The notes under the pieces: model-generated
Told to the model about the DNA's origin: nothing
The model's database searches: none
The model's input: the letters and a program-made list of their open reading frames with translations, nothing else
Position numbers and translations under genes: made by a program
Shown here: piece after piece, positions 31,478 to 42,849 of the stretch
Position numbering within the stretch: the stretch's first letter is position 1
How the letters are laid out: each line of letters opens with the position of its first letter
Assembly (NCBI GenBank): GCA_036362985.1
Contig: JAYGXS010000009.1
Location: forward strand, 16,584,033 to 16,648,032
Source of the DNA: Ligula intestinalis
Taxonomy: Eukaryota > Platyhelminthes > Cestoda > Diphyllobothriidea > Diphyllobothriidae
DNA: 64,000 nt
Direction: 5' to 3'

Positions 31478-32548
31478 GAGGCTGTTCGAATTCCGCTAAA
31501 AACATACTTCACCTTTGAAGGAGAGACATATGAGCAGATCAAAGGAACTCCGATGGGCTCTCCAATCTCAGGTTTAATAGCAGATTTGATCCTACAAGAT
31601 CTGGAAAAGATTGCCTTCAGCCAACAGCCCCCGGCCTTTTGGCGCCGTTACGTTGACGACACGTTTGTTATCGTCAAAAGGAACTTGCTGCAGAATTTCC
31701 ATGAACTTCTCAACTCCATCTTTCCAGACATACAATTCACGAGGGAAGAAAAGGATCAGCAGCTACCCTTCCCCGATGTACTCATCATGCGAAATTCCGA
31801 TGGCAAAACCAAAACAACGGTCTACAAGAAGGTGACGAACACAACACAGCTTCTCAATTTTCACAGCAACCATCCGGTGGCTCACAAAAGAAGCTGCGTA
31901 AAAACACTTTTCAAGGGAATCCAGACCCATTGCAGTAATTCGGAAGAAAAGGCACGTGAGGCCCGATATCTCCGCGACCAGTTTATGCGGAATGGCTATC
32001 CGAAGGCTTTCATAAGCTGGTGGCTACGTGCTCACCCTCCGAGGACCCAACCAGGACCAACACGCACGATATGGCATGCACTGCCATACATCAAGGAGGT
32101 ATCGGAAGCGACCGAACGCATTGCTGCGGGACTAGGCGTCGGAATTGCACACCGTCCCAAGGCTACCATGCGCAGCCGAATTATGCGAATCAAGGACCGC
32201 TTAAATCCCAGTGAGCAGTCAGGCGTCATGTATCGCATACCATGTCAAAATTTTCCTCGAAACTACACAGGACAGACAGGGCGTATGCTTGGTTTGCACA
32301 TGCGCGAACATAAGCGAGCGTTACGACTGGGTGACGCATCATCGCAAGTGGCCGCCCACACCTACGAGACCGGGCACGAGTTTAATTTCGCCGCAGCGAG
32401 GGTAATCGCACACGCTGGCAACAAAACAGGCCACGAATTGATTGAAGCCTGGGCCTTGGATGAGAACTCGGTCAATCGATTTATCGATCTGGCGCCGGCG
32501 TACATCGCGCTGCGCAGGCATCTCCGGAATGATGGCACTATCGGTTGA
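31478..32548 (+). pseudogene. PLE-2 RT (partial) + GIY-YIG, long open frame
   Basis: The open frame reads TYFTFEGETYEQIKGTPMGS and PISGLIADLILQDLE, then RRYVDDTFVIVK with YVDD at 31649-31660. The linker has HPVAHKRSCVKTLFKGIQTH and IGIAHRP-like residues. The endonuclease reads RIPCQNFPRNYTGQTGRMLG, LHMREHKRALRLGDASS, then AAHTYETGHEFNF and a final ELIEAW. GIY-YIG nucleases cut DNA for PLE insertion. The frame from 31553 is uninterrupted for 331 codons, but upstream of about 31478 it is broken and most of the RT is absent. Confidence 0.88.
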
Positions 32549-32680
32549 CTGTTCCCTCTCCCCCCTCCCTCCCCTCATAACGGTTGATTGGTCCCTGCGT
32601 CCTATAAATGTTGCTTGTCTTTCGTGTACGCCTTTTATCTCTGACGAAGGACGAAGGAAATTATGATTCCGGTGATCGCT
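31478..32680 (+). mobile_element. PLE-2: RT C-terminus + GIY-YIG endonuclease
   Basis: This is a 5'-truncated Penelope-like element. It starts inside the RT palm, carries the complete C-terminal half including the endonuclease, and ends with a degenerate hammerhead-like motif (CTGACGA at 32641-32647, then GAAGGAAATT) and GGTGATCGCTACGCC. It is a different subfamily from PLE-1 and overlaps it only around the RT catalytic region. Confidence 0.9.
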
Positions 32681-32684
32681 ACGC

Positions 32685-33800
32685 CTTCTACTTCTCTATG
32701 TACACATGGGATGCGAAAATTTGCCTCAATTCGTCAGGTTGGAGGAAGTCTACTGTTGTACAAGCCACAGGCGTCATGTCACCGTAACCCTCCCGCCAAA
32801 TCCCAATCCGTTCGTTGTAAATTCTGCACCCAAAATTTCTAGTGCAACATTCCCAGTCCTCACTTTTCATTTGGACAAGCTTGTATCTGCTTCCGAGAGG
32901 GGCAGCTTCCGAACTGTGGCAGCACAGCTGTCGTAACAGTGGGGTCACTTGTGAAGGTGTGCGAACTGTCCGCACTGACTCTGCTTTCGCCCTGCAAGAG
33001 CTTACACACGAGGATTAGTCATCCACCCCGCGTATTATCGACCCGCTGGCGCCTACACTGATTAGTAATCGATAATTCCGCCTCATCTAATTGGCGGCAG
33101 ATGATTGATTGTTTTTCCACGGCCCGGCAGGCAAGGCTTGGCTGCAGCGAACGCATAACTTCGCGGAAACATCTGGCGTGCACACGCAGCTGGCAGTTGC
33201 TTCTGTACTGTCGATTTTTTGGCAGTAAATTTCTGTTCACCAACACTGTCTTACCTGCCTTGATTTGGGGAATCCTTCTGTGGTCGACGCGATAACTTAC
33301 GACAAGCGAGCCACAGGAAGCTAACTGGCCAGACCAAACTAGGGGCTGGCAAACACTAGAATGCACGTGCTACCAGGCGCGGGCGGCGTGAAGTTGAACT
33401 TTGCACGCGAGTTTGGTTCACTAAAAGGCCATTTAATCGCAGCGGGCGAGGAAAGCTGTCGCTGTAAATTACTGGCCTTGCCATGTGACTGTTGGTGCAG
33501 TTGCAGTGCACAGGGAAGTGCACTTTAGTGCTTTCGGCACACGAGTGCGCAACTCAAGGGGGAAGCAGTTTATTTCAGGCGGACTAGAGTACGCACATGA
33601 CCAGTAGTATCCCTAAGTCCTCTAAGTTTCTAGGGTGGAATTCAGGGTTTGCCGTTGAGCTTAAGCCGTTGAATGTTGACATGCGCAACAGTTCAGTGGC
33701 CTATGTAAAGTACACCTGTGTGTATTACATTTGAAGACACCGAGATTTTCAACCAGCTGAGTGCAAACAATGATACAGTAAATTGCCTTAATCGTGAAAA
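32685..33800. other. Anonymous stretch
   Basis: About 1.1 kb contains no recognised coding region or repeat. Confidence 0.4.
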
Positions 33801-33804
33801 TTTC

Positions 33805-33875
33805 GGAAGATAAATTGACGAACATACGGTTTTTTTTTCGAGAAATTCTCGCCCCAGTTTGCCTTCTAAATCACG
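33805..33875 (-). repeat. PLE 5'-end remnant
   Basis: AAATTGACGAACATACGG and TTCGAGAAATTCTCGCCCC resemble the PLE-1 left arm and 28633-28690. On the minus strand it reads GREFLEKK, as in PLE-1 RREFIE. No other PLE part adjoins it. Repeat P copy 2 begins about 20 bp to its right. Confidence 0.5.
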
Positions 33876-33894
33876 AAATGTCAAGAAAGACATT

Positions 33895-34300
33895 TAAGGG
33901 GTAGTTTAATGCGCATTTACGTTACTATTTTGCTTATTCAATCGATTTGAGAGAGAAAACCCCGTTTGCTAGAAAATATCTCAGTTCAGATCAGTTCTGA
34001 AGGAATAAGTAGGTCAAATCGCGCCAAATCCAAAGTTTTTTGATATGCAAAGGATTTCCTTTGATTGTAAACGCCGCGGATCGAAACCTCTTGTTGGTGC
34101 TTCTTGTACTGCATAAGAACATTTACATAAGCTAGAAAGCTTTTAACTATATCTTTTCAGCGAACGAAAAATTTGGTTTTATCTCCATGAGAATCAGGCA
34201 ACTGCATATATGATAAATGACGTTATTTTCGCAAAAATGAGGACAGAATTGGTTAAAAAATCGTGTTTTCCAAATCTGGTATATTTTCAAGCTTTATCTT
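33895..34300 (+). repeat. Dispersed repeat P, copy 2
   Basis: CAGTTCAGATCAGTTCTG, GCGCCAAATCCAAAGTTTTT, CATAAGAACATTTACATAAG and the following TTTTAACTATATCTTTTCAG align in order with 37560-37790. Similarity appears to continue through the AT-rich segment to about 34300 and 37910. Confidence 0.6.
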
Positions 34301-34392
34301 ATGTAATGTGTTATCGTACACGAAACATAAGGATAATTGAAAAGAAATTTGGCAAATGCATCGAGGTTTGTAAACGCTAATATGGTTAACCC

Positions 34393-34620
34393 TAACGACT
34401 GCTATCTTCCAGACCCGGTTCCTGAAGAGAGGAGAAAAGTCTAAGAAAAGCCGGCTTGTCAAGAAGAGTATATTCTGTACAGAAGAAATGGCAGAATAGG
34501 CGCTAGAAAATTGACTATGAGGCAACCGCACAGCCGCAAACCAGTGGACAGAGTCTGAAGTAAAGTCTACTCGGCAGTCGCCAAATTAGGTTCTGTATGA
34601 GTCGGTCTGTGATTGGCTGC
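34393..34620. repeat. S3 repeat, copy a
   Basis: AGACCCGGTTCCTGAAGAG, AGTATATTCTGTACAGAAG and, further on, TGTGATTGGCTGC match the same sequence of phrases at 36165-36380. The first phrase resembles a decayed B-box and the second resembles the S1 TTTATTGTGTACA segment, so S3 may be a distant S1 relative. Confidence 0.45.
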
Positions 34621-36149
34621 TACAGAGACCGGAAACACCAAGCGTTCCAAAGCTGCACTTCGGCTTGAGCTACGCACGACAAGCGTCCACAAATGCACTT
34701 CGTATGGAGCTAGTCACTTCAAAGGAACGTTCTCTTAATATACACAAAATGGAACGTTGAGGTGTACATCGGATAATGCCACATGTGAGTTTCATTTCTG
34801 TGAAATTAAAATCGAACGAAAATCTGTTTAACTTAGTCCGACATATTTCAAGCACTGAATAAACGGAAGAAAAATAAGTACCACTCGTGAAACCCTCTTG
34901 GAATATATGCTCGACCTCGCACTTTCCACTGCGAGTAATATGAAAGAATGTGTTTCCAAATGATTAGCAAAAGCAATATCGTCAAACGTAATGTAACTTG
35001 TTCTGCTTTATCCACTTGGTGGTTTGCATAAACCAGCAGTATCCGTATTTAAAACTTACGCATACATAGCTACTCCAATTTTTCACATTTTCTGAATTTT
35101 CCGGTTTTCCACAAGAAGTGTTTCTGAAGAAGATTATATCAATTTGTAAACAGAAAAATGTCTGCCTTTTAGCACCAGTCGTTCCCTTACCGGGGTAAAA
35201 CTTTGGGAGACGCAGTGTGGATTGATTTTGGGCACCAAGAGTTTTCGTGTTAAATTCATGCAATTTCATGATTCAAGCCAATTACTCGCAGTGTTTACCA
35301 TCTGTTGGCTATAGCGTTCGAAGAAGTTCTCAGTTGATGGATGCTGAAACAGAATCCACCACTACAATACCATTTCCTGGTCCTATCAACGTGCTCAGTT
35401 TGTTTTTTCAAAAAAGGTGGGATTGGAACCACTAAAGTATCAGTTTTATTAAGGTATATATGGGTAGATTACCGGTGAGTTCCCTATTTTTACATGTTTT
35501 TCGTGGTACCAAACAATTATATCTCAATTTGTTGGCGAGGCCAATTGTCCTAAGACATGAGGTGGTACAAAGTTGTTTTTAAAAAAACTTAGCAGACAGT
35601 GAAAAACTCCTTAGGATTTTTAGGAGAAATACTGTCGCTCTTGTGGAGGGAGTTGTTGGGTTTATGAGAAAATATGTCTGCTATTTAGGGGATGATCAAA
35701 CGGGGGGCATTGCAAAGGTCACTAGAATCATCACCGAGTGCGGGAGATGCAGCCTGATACTTCCTTGCTGATTGCAGAGTCCGCCGACAGGGTTGGAAAA
35801 ACAGAAACATTTACTCAGATCGTCAACAGTCCGCTGCGGGTCGAACCATGAGTGAGTATTTAGGCCACCAGGTTCGGCTGGTGCGATCGCAGATAGCCAA
35901 AATAGGGAAGACCGTGAAGACATTCGCATAGGAATACTGGCAGGGCAACGTAGGCCATAGGGTTTCATGTGTAAAATAGCATATATAAATGTTGCTGAAA
36001 CCCGAAAGAGAAGAAAGCAGAACTCCTCAGGCGAACTTGAATAACGTTTTATACCGATCCTATTGTCAAATCTCAAAGCGTGCAGGACGGTGCAGGATAC
36101 AAATGGCTGTGTTGAAATATCGCAGTAACTTAAGCTAATAGGTTAAACC
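34621..36149. other. Anonymous stretch
   Basis: A minus-strand frame of 126 codons at 35696-36076 has no recognisable domain and no supporting splice or repeat evidence. Nothing else is recognised. Confidence 0.4.
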
Positions 36150-36870
36150 CCTTGCCGCTGTGATCTTAAGACTCTGGATCCGTGTGGAAAGAGAAGAAGT
36201 GAGACGCTAGGTGGGAGGAATAGTATATTCTGTACAGAGGGATAGTGAAGCATAAGTTGGAAAAAGTTGGCAGACAGACGAGTGCGCGACCACCCGCGAG
36301 AGGGTGGTACTTGAAGTGTGTGAGAGCGTGGCAGCCGTGTGAGGCCCTGCGTGATTCAGCCTTGAAGGTGATTGGCCAGATTGGAATTCGGTTGACAGAC
36401 ACCGGTACGTACGTTTTAACAGTCGCTACAGATGAGATGTTGAGCATTGCACGCGGCGTTTGGTCACTACAGGATATTCTCTTAGAATGTGTTCAAACGC
36501 GGGTATAACCAAGTTTATTTGTGTAAGAGAACTTAAAAATAGACATCGGCGATGAGTCAGTGGTAAGAGTGATGATCGTGATCGCAATGCACATCCGCCA
36601 CTGCAAGCTCCGTCAAAAGAAGAAACAATAAAATGGAATTTTAACCACTTGCTCGATACAGAAAGTCTCATACGAACAAGCTGAAGGCAGTTCTTGTTTT
36701 AGGTAAAGTGCACACTGACTCGAGTGGCTAAGGAGTAGCCCATGTTGAAAGCGTAATCCTCGACTACAGAAACTTCCCCAAGTCAGAATTCAGGTAAGAC
36801 TGATAAGGTTGGACAATATACTGCAGGAATGGAGCTGACAAAAGACTCACAGTACAGATGCCGGTTGATA
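36150..36870. repeat. S3 repeat, copies b and c
   Basis: Copy b: GACTCTGGATCCGTGTGG, GGAGGAATAGTATATTCTGT and GAAGGTGATTGGCC (36170-36380). Copy c: AGTCAGAATTCAGG, GACAATATACTGCAGGAATG (36780-36835) and CAGTGATTGGCTTAAAGC near 36940. The order is shared with 34393-34620. Confidence 0.4.
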
Positions 36871-37489
36871 TGTGCGTGCCCTGTGCCACTGCGTAGGGAT
36901 CCGGAGACGCCCTCTAGCCACCCAAGAAATGAGCCTCAGTGATTGGCTTAAAGCTCGTCAAGCCCTAACCGAGAGGTGACAGTGTAAGCGTGCAAGTCTT
37001 CGCAGGCGAAGTAACGATGAGTCAGCCGCTCTGCGGACAGTCACTTGCGGGCCTGCCGCTTAGCAGGGAAGAAAAGGCGTCAGTGTAAGGGCTGATCGCA
37101 GGATCACCGCATTGACGTGAGTCGCGACCTCCCCACCCGACGTCTCGCGACCACTAGCATAATCAACCCAACCCAAGCAGCAGGAAACATGCGTATATAG
37201 GACAGCTTCGGTTGCATTCGCCGCAAGCGATTGATGCTGTGATTCTGCGGCTCGACTAGCTTATACGTGCATGCACCTCTCCCTCGTTGTTTGGGCTTGC
37301 GAGGTCCGTTAACGCCAACATACAGTTCCACGTGGCGCGTTTGAAGCGCTCACAGACCGCATCACAGGACATATTTGTGCTTCGAGCTCCACCAACAGCC
37401 CTACAGTGACTACTATCATAGTCAGAACCGCATTCTCAACAAAAACTAGGGCGACTAAAGATCGCCATTTATACAGCAGATTAGATATC
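36871..37489. other. Anonymous GC-richer stretch
   Basis: No gene is recognised. Base composition is less AT-rich than the flanks. Confidence 0.4.
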
Positions 37490-37910
37490 TGATGAAAGGT
37501 TGGAGATTGGGGGATTTAACACAGAGTTGAGGTTATTTATTTAGTTCAATGGGTTGACTTGAGGCGCAAAATGTTGTTTGCTAGAATTTAATTCCGTTCA
37601 GATCAGTATAATGGGAGAAAGCAGAGGCTAAAATGGGTGAAATCCAGCGTTTGTTGGTATCAGAGGAATTTCCTACACTATTAAACGTTGCAAAAACGAA
37701 CTTCTTGCGTGTGCATGTTGCACTATAAAAGAACATTCGTGAAGAGCAGAAACTTTTTAATTATATCTGTTCAGAAAACGGAAAATTTTTTCCGTCCTTT
37801 AAATTGAGGTGAGTATTAATATGACATAGCGCATTAATTTTTGAAAAAGAAGAGCAAAATAAGTTAAACAATTGTATTTGGCAAATCTTTCGAGATTTTT
37901 GCCATAAAAT
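37490..37910 (+). repeat. Dispersed repeat P, copy 3
   Basis: GAGGCGCAAAATGTTGTTTG, CGTTCAGATCAGTATAATGG, GTGAAATCCAGCGTTTGTTG and TTTTTAATTATATCTGTTCA give the same order as copies 1 and 2. Copy 3 shares GCGCAAAATG with copy 1 and the 3' AT-rich part with copy 2, so it bridges them. Confidence 0.6.
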
Positions 37911-40040
37911 TGAGTAATAAACTTTTAAGGCTGTTACTTACTGTACCCCAATTAAAATGCAGATTGTATATTTGACGGGTTGTACGCAAGGAATGCGAAT
38001 AAGGAATTTGGTAGTGTACAGTAACTAAATCGATTTTACGGTCAATATAAAGTTGACGACAGTTAAAAACACACATTCGAGTGAGTTTTCGCGGGACATT
38101 GCGATTCAGTTTTCTCAAAAATCACCCTTGATTTTATTGCCACTCTGCTCTGCCACTCTGTTCCGCTTTAAAGAGAAAGGTCAGCACTTTCATTTATAAC
38201 AGAAAATGCATCCCTATTTTGGGGAACTCAAAAAACTGTCAACATTTTCCATGCTGATCTTGACTTTATCTTCAAAAAAATAGCGTACGCAGACATCCGA
38301 CGCCGAAATATATAACTAAGCTGTCTTTCAAGATATAACTTGTTATAGAAAATTCGTGACCTTTGTTGTGGACCTTCACTTTTCTCGGCAATGCGTTGAC
38401 ATGCTGGGGTGGTTCTGAATCCATGACAAAAACAGAGAGCTGAATAAGGAAAAATGCTTAACAGCTCGTTATTTAGGTAAATGCTTTTAAAATATATCTT
38501 ATTTTGAAGGTTTTGGTAAGCACGTAGAATGTAAATATTATTTATGGTCAATTGACTGAAGCCAGTGACAATCGTAAAGTCTTACTAAGCATTTCAAGGA
38601 AGATCTGAACCTCTTCGTAATGGAAATATCAAAAATACAAAGGAATGTGGCGGAAGGAAACTAATCTTTTTGTAGAAAAATGGTACGTCAACAATTGTGC
38701 CTGACAATTCCATTTAAATTTATTAGTCACTGATCAACATGTCCGCACGTGGGTTTAAGAAATATTTTACTCTTGTGATCTCTCAATCGGCCATATCAGG
38801 CGAAAACGTGGTTGCCTTAGCCTAACGTAACTCCATCGATGCATAAACGAAAGAAATAACTAGCAGTTCTCATGGAAACCTGTTAGAATACTTCTCAAAA
38901 TTTGGGCTGTTCGGTAACAGCCATGCATTACATTTCACGTAATATGGAAACTTACGCATTCGAAAACTTTACAAAAGAATTATTTTCCAACGTACTTTTA
39001 CTTGCGGTAGTTTTGCATGAAAAGGCTTCCTTTACATGTAAAACTTAAGTGAACCTAGTACGCCTGATTTAAACTCTCGGAATTTTTTAACCCTGCTAAA
39101 AAAGATAGTAGTTCAATAAAACTTTACATTCCTTCATAAATCACAATATACCCTACTATGAAGAATGACCATGAGTTTATTGATGTAAGATTTTTGGGGC
39201 CGCAGGTTCGGTGGCGTTTGACTAACAGGGAGTTACTTATAAAAATCCTTGGATTTCATGAGTTAGTGAACCTACTGTACTTATTTGATAGCAAATTACG
39301 GCTTTAAATTTTATTCTTAAAGGAAGGTGTTCCTTCTGTTTTAAAATAAATTCTAATTTTGAGTTTTTTGAGACTATGTGGTGTTCATTCATAAAACATT
39401 CAATCGGTTAATTCATTAATGCTGCCACTGATATATACAGCATAATCCATGCCTATTGCGAAATTATATAAGAGCTATGCAACCACTTCCTCAAACCGTA
39501 GGCATGAACGTAATTTTCCTTAAACAGGATGAACACAGCATTCAGGTTTTAAAACTTGAATTCAGTGCTTGCAGTCGGTAGCTTTCAAACTCATTTGGCA
39601 ATTTAGAAAATTGTTAAAACCGAAGGCAATCCTTCCTTTAAGCATAAAATTTAAAGAAGGCGTACTTTCCCATCATATAAGTACAAAAGAGGAGTTTTCG
39701 TGCATAATTTCCATAAAATATATTTGAATGTATAAAGGCAGTCAAAATCAATGACAAAAATGCATACGAATTCAGTAGCAATTTTTTACAGAATCAACTT
39801 TTTCGCAGCGGTCAGAAAGAATCTCATCACAGAGTGGGCATCCTAGCGTGACTGAAAAAATTGAAATTGGACTGCATGCTAAACAGGATTGCAACCCTAC
39901 TCAATGTTGGTTTGCGAGTGATAAACGGTCTTTTTCAAATTGCGGTATGTTTCATGCAGCACTCACCATTTTGTGTGTTGAATGCGCGCGTCTGCCATTC
40001 ATTCAAATGCTGTGGTCACGTGACTGTTGACGCAAGTTAA
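37911..40040. other. Anonymous AT-rich stretch
   Basis: Apart from repeat Q (39640-39800, matching 29855-30020), nothing is recognised over about 2.1 kb. Confidence 0.45.
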
Positions 40041-40059
40041 AAAGGGCGGACAACGGGAG

Positions 40060-40180
40060 ACAGCGCGGATGATGACGTCGCGGTGGTGATCATATAAAAC
40101 CTAGCGCCTGGCACGCGTTAGCGGCGGAAGACATGTGCGCGTCTGAGGCGTCTGTCAAGTCACTCTTTATTAAATTTCTC
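40060..40180 (+). promoter_or_regulatory. Compact CRE + TATA + polyA-like segment
   Basis: TGACGTC (40073-40079, a CRE half-palindrome) is followed by TATAAAA (40093-40099). About 75 bp downstream lies the polyA-like ATTAAA at 40169-40174. The surrounding 100 bp is GC-rich in an AT-rich setting. The close spacing of promoter and polyA signal is typical of an LTR U3-R region. A host promoter is the alternative. No terminal repeat partner was found. Confidence 0.4.
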
Positions 40181-40740
40181 TTGATCACATTCCATTTGTT
40201 AACTTCGTACTCTTTTTCATGTTAGGATTTTAATTCCCTCGTTTTGACTCAGATCATCTAGTGTCTACTCATATGTGCTCATTAGCTCTTCTGACGCTCA
40301 ATGCATCCACTGTTGAAGACCCTGTCACGCTAACAACTAAACTATTCTTATGCATTTGATACTATTCCTAGAGATATTCTTACTAAAGATTTGGAATGTG
40401 ATTATCCCAGCTGGAATATATGTGGTCTCGCAACTACAGAAGTTAAGCCCCTGCACCCATTTCCAATAATTGTGTAATATTTTTAAGGTGTCATTCTCTT
40501 TACTCACCCACTTTCGTTTTATACTGATAATTCAAGATCGCCAAAAAAATCGCTTATGTGAAACAAGCACTCACAGTACTATTTTTAACAACTTTATCAA
40601 AACAATAAGATGGATCTGTGACCTGGGCAAGCTCATCAGAGAACCGTCCCGAGCATAGCATCCACACGTCAATGAAATGCGTCCGCTCAAACTGTTATCA
40701 ACCAGTCATTCGGTGCACGCCTTTCCGAGACTGGCGAGGG

Positions 40741-40925
40741 TAGTGGGTTCGTAACCCAATGGTCAGAGTGTTAGACATCTGAGCAAAAGGTCGCAGGTCC
40801 AAGCCTTTGGTGGCGCAGCACTTATGGGGTTGGGTGTGGCTGGCTGATGAGGCCTAATGAGCCAGAAATGATCATCCCAGTCTCCCTTGTCTTTATCACC
40901 AATTTTCATTTGTCTATATTAGTAG
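40741..40925 (+). repeat. tRNA-derived SINE-like repeat S2
   Basis: The head shows an A-box-like TAACCCAATGGTCAGAGTGT and a B-box-like GCAGGTCCAAGCC, 40 bp apart, followed by a body with GGGTTGGGTGTGGCTGGCTG and TGATCATCCCAGTCTCCC, then an AT-rich end. The layout is that of a short tRNA-headed SINE. Box spacing is right for an internal polymerase III promoter, but the stems are poor and it is not a functional tRNA gene. Confidence 0.65.
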
Positions 40926-41354
40926 CCTTTATGCAGCTGCTGGTAGGGTTTCAAGGTAAGCCTGAATTCAAAACGAGATGGCGACCATGTTTTTAATACG
41001 GCCTAACGAGCAGTCTTAGCAAGCAATTAGCTTGCAAGCCATAGCCACACTCCAAACTGGCTATTGATCGGCCTGCACGGGGAATGTACACAGGTGTCAA
41101 TCAATCGATAATTCAGATTTCATGTTTCAGTCAGCCGTCGAGTCACCAGCCGATCGCACCTGTGGCCAATCTAGAAGCGAAGCTGATTGGTTCATGGATC
41201 TAGTTTACACAGGTTCGTTGCCCTAAATTTGTTGTACCTTAACCTCTCAAAGACTTCGGCTGTTGCACACTTCTTGGCGTGTTCTTCCTTTGGGGACTCA
41301 CACAAGGCGTTATTGGGCGGTGATATCTCGGCCTGGGCTTCAGTTACAACATTT

Positions 41355-41790
41355 GGCGACGCAGTTTCAGAACTCACTACGTTTATTTCATCAGAACAAT
41401 TGCTCACGATCCAGCAACAGCAGCAAACTCAATTCGAAGCGGCAAACACGAAGTTGCTGGAGTCCATGATGCAAAAATTCAGCTTGCATTTGTCTGACCC
41501 AGATTCTTCTGCGAAATTGTCCACATCAGTGGATGCACTGCCACTCCTATCTCTGAGTTCATTTATGACCCCGACTCCGGCGTTACCTTTGATGGTTGGT
41601 TGAAACGTTGGAAAGACATATTCCGCGTGGAATTCGCCAAGGCCGATGGTGTACGGAAGGTACACCTGCTTTTACGCCAACTGGGCACCAGAGAACACGA
41701 GCGGTACGTGGATATCATTCTGCCGAAAAAGCCTCGTGACTTCACTTGCGATGAAACCGTCAATAGCCTGTCACATATCGTTTCCGTTAC
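41355..41790 (+). pseudogene. Gypsy-type gag relic, broken
   Basis: The first frame reads QLLTIQQQQQTQFEAANTKL and LESMMQKFSLHL. After a frame change it reads SEFIYDPDSGVTFDGWLKRW, then FRVEFAKADGVRKVHLLLRQ, LGTREHERYVDIILPKKP and DETVNSLSHI. The FIYDPDSG..F..W..R...F and LLL+.LG..EH.RYV..ILPKKP pattern is the gag-like N-terminal region of gypsy/K02A2.6-type polyproteins, where capsid precursors form the particle. It ends at about 41790, where an S1 repeat begins. No zinc knuckle, protease or RT follows. Confidence 0.72.
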
Positions 41791-41799
41791 CACACACGT

Positions 41800-41960
41800 G
41801 CAAATTCTAAACAGTGCTTGTAATTGGAGTCCTAAAATCATCAGATCGAATCCCAGGTTGCAAGTAAAAAAAGTCACCGAAATGAGGGCTTCCTGGTGCA
41901 CGGAACCCTACTCTGCTGTCACAGGCAGCAGTGGCCACTGCTGACTGCATCCAGTCACGT
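41800..41960 (+). repeat. S1 fragment next to gag relic
   Basis: TCCTAAAATCATCAGATCGA followed by ATCCCAGGTTGCAAGT and AAGTCACCGAAATGAG matches 44080-44135. CTGCTGTCACAGGCAGCAGT then matches the S1 body. The B-box-like AGATCGAATCCC is intact. It interrupts the gag-like frame. Confidence 0.6.
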
Positions 41961-42849
41961 CTGACTGTGTGTGTGTGAGATCTGATGACGACTATTACTC
42001 CTACAGGATTGTGAAGCAAGTGGTGTGTTGCTTGGCCCGAAGGGTATCGCGCGTTTGTTGTGTCTAGCTCGCGTCGAAGTGAACTTTACCGAGGGCTCGC
42101 AGATACTAGTCTCGACGCCTGGATTTGCCAATCACAGTTGCCGCATAGATGCCTTTTGGGTCGACGACGAATAGCAACACTGCATGCGTAAATTGCTCTC
42201 TATGCTCACTCGCCTGACTGCTGTCAAACGTGGACATGACTTAGACCAGACTTCTTCCATCTATTCTCCGTTCCTCTGTGTACCCAATACACTGTTCCTA
42301 CTACTCTGGCCATTCCAAGACTTATTCTCTACTAAGAAACCATGGTCTGAAGATGGCAGTTGGTAGGGTTTAACTTACTTAAGCCTCTGTGATACAGTAG
42401 TCGCCGGCTATTAAGCCCACGATTAATAAGCCTAATCTGGTCTGGGCCCGAGGTGGGCTTAAAAGCCGGCGACTACTGCAATACTGACTTAACTTAAGGA
42501 AGGTAAGTCGAACCTCAGGTAATTTGAAGGAGAAGGCCTCCTAAAAACCAATTTTTCCTCAGGAATATGAAGAAACACAATAATCTACAGAGCAAAATTA
42601 AGTAAAAAATGCCTGAAGTTGCAACACGCAATAAACTATGAGTAAGTAAGAAATATAAGTGAATTTCTGTGTGTTTATTTATAGCATGCAATTTTGTTGC
42701 GAAAACATTAGATGAGTTAAACAATTTGTGGGACCCAAACTAGGATTCCACGTGAAATTCCTGTTTCAGAGATAGCACATTTCTCTTCTTTACTTATGTT
42801 AGTTGCTCGATTTCACACGTTCACTTCGTTATGAGGGAAATTCAGTCAG
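41961..42849. other. Anonymous stretch
   Basis: An imperfect inverted repeat lies at about 42400-42475: GTAGTCGCCGGC..TTAAGCC on the left, GGGCTTAAAAGCCGGCGACT on the right. No gene recognised. Confidence 0.45.

Noticed and set aside
32641..32665. Functional hammerhead at the PLE-2 end
   Set aside because: CTGACGA is present but no complementary stem II can be drawn before GAAGGAAA. Recorded only as a degenerate motif.
35696..36076. 126-codon minus-strand frame
   Set aside because: No domain, repeat or splice evidence. Length alone is not persuasive in 64 kb.
40741..40825. Functional tRNA gene
   Set aside because: Box spacing fits, but the anticodon and acceptor stems are poor and a SINE-like body follows.
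41187..41603. Glutamine-rich 138-codon frame as a host gene
   Set aside because: After a frame change it continues as recognisable gypsy gag (YDPDSG..F..W, ILPKKP). The QQQQQ run is part of that relic.
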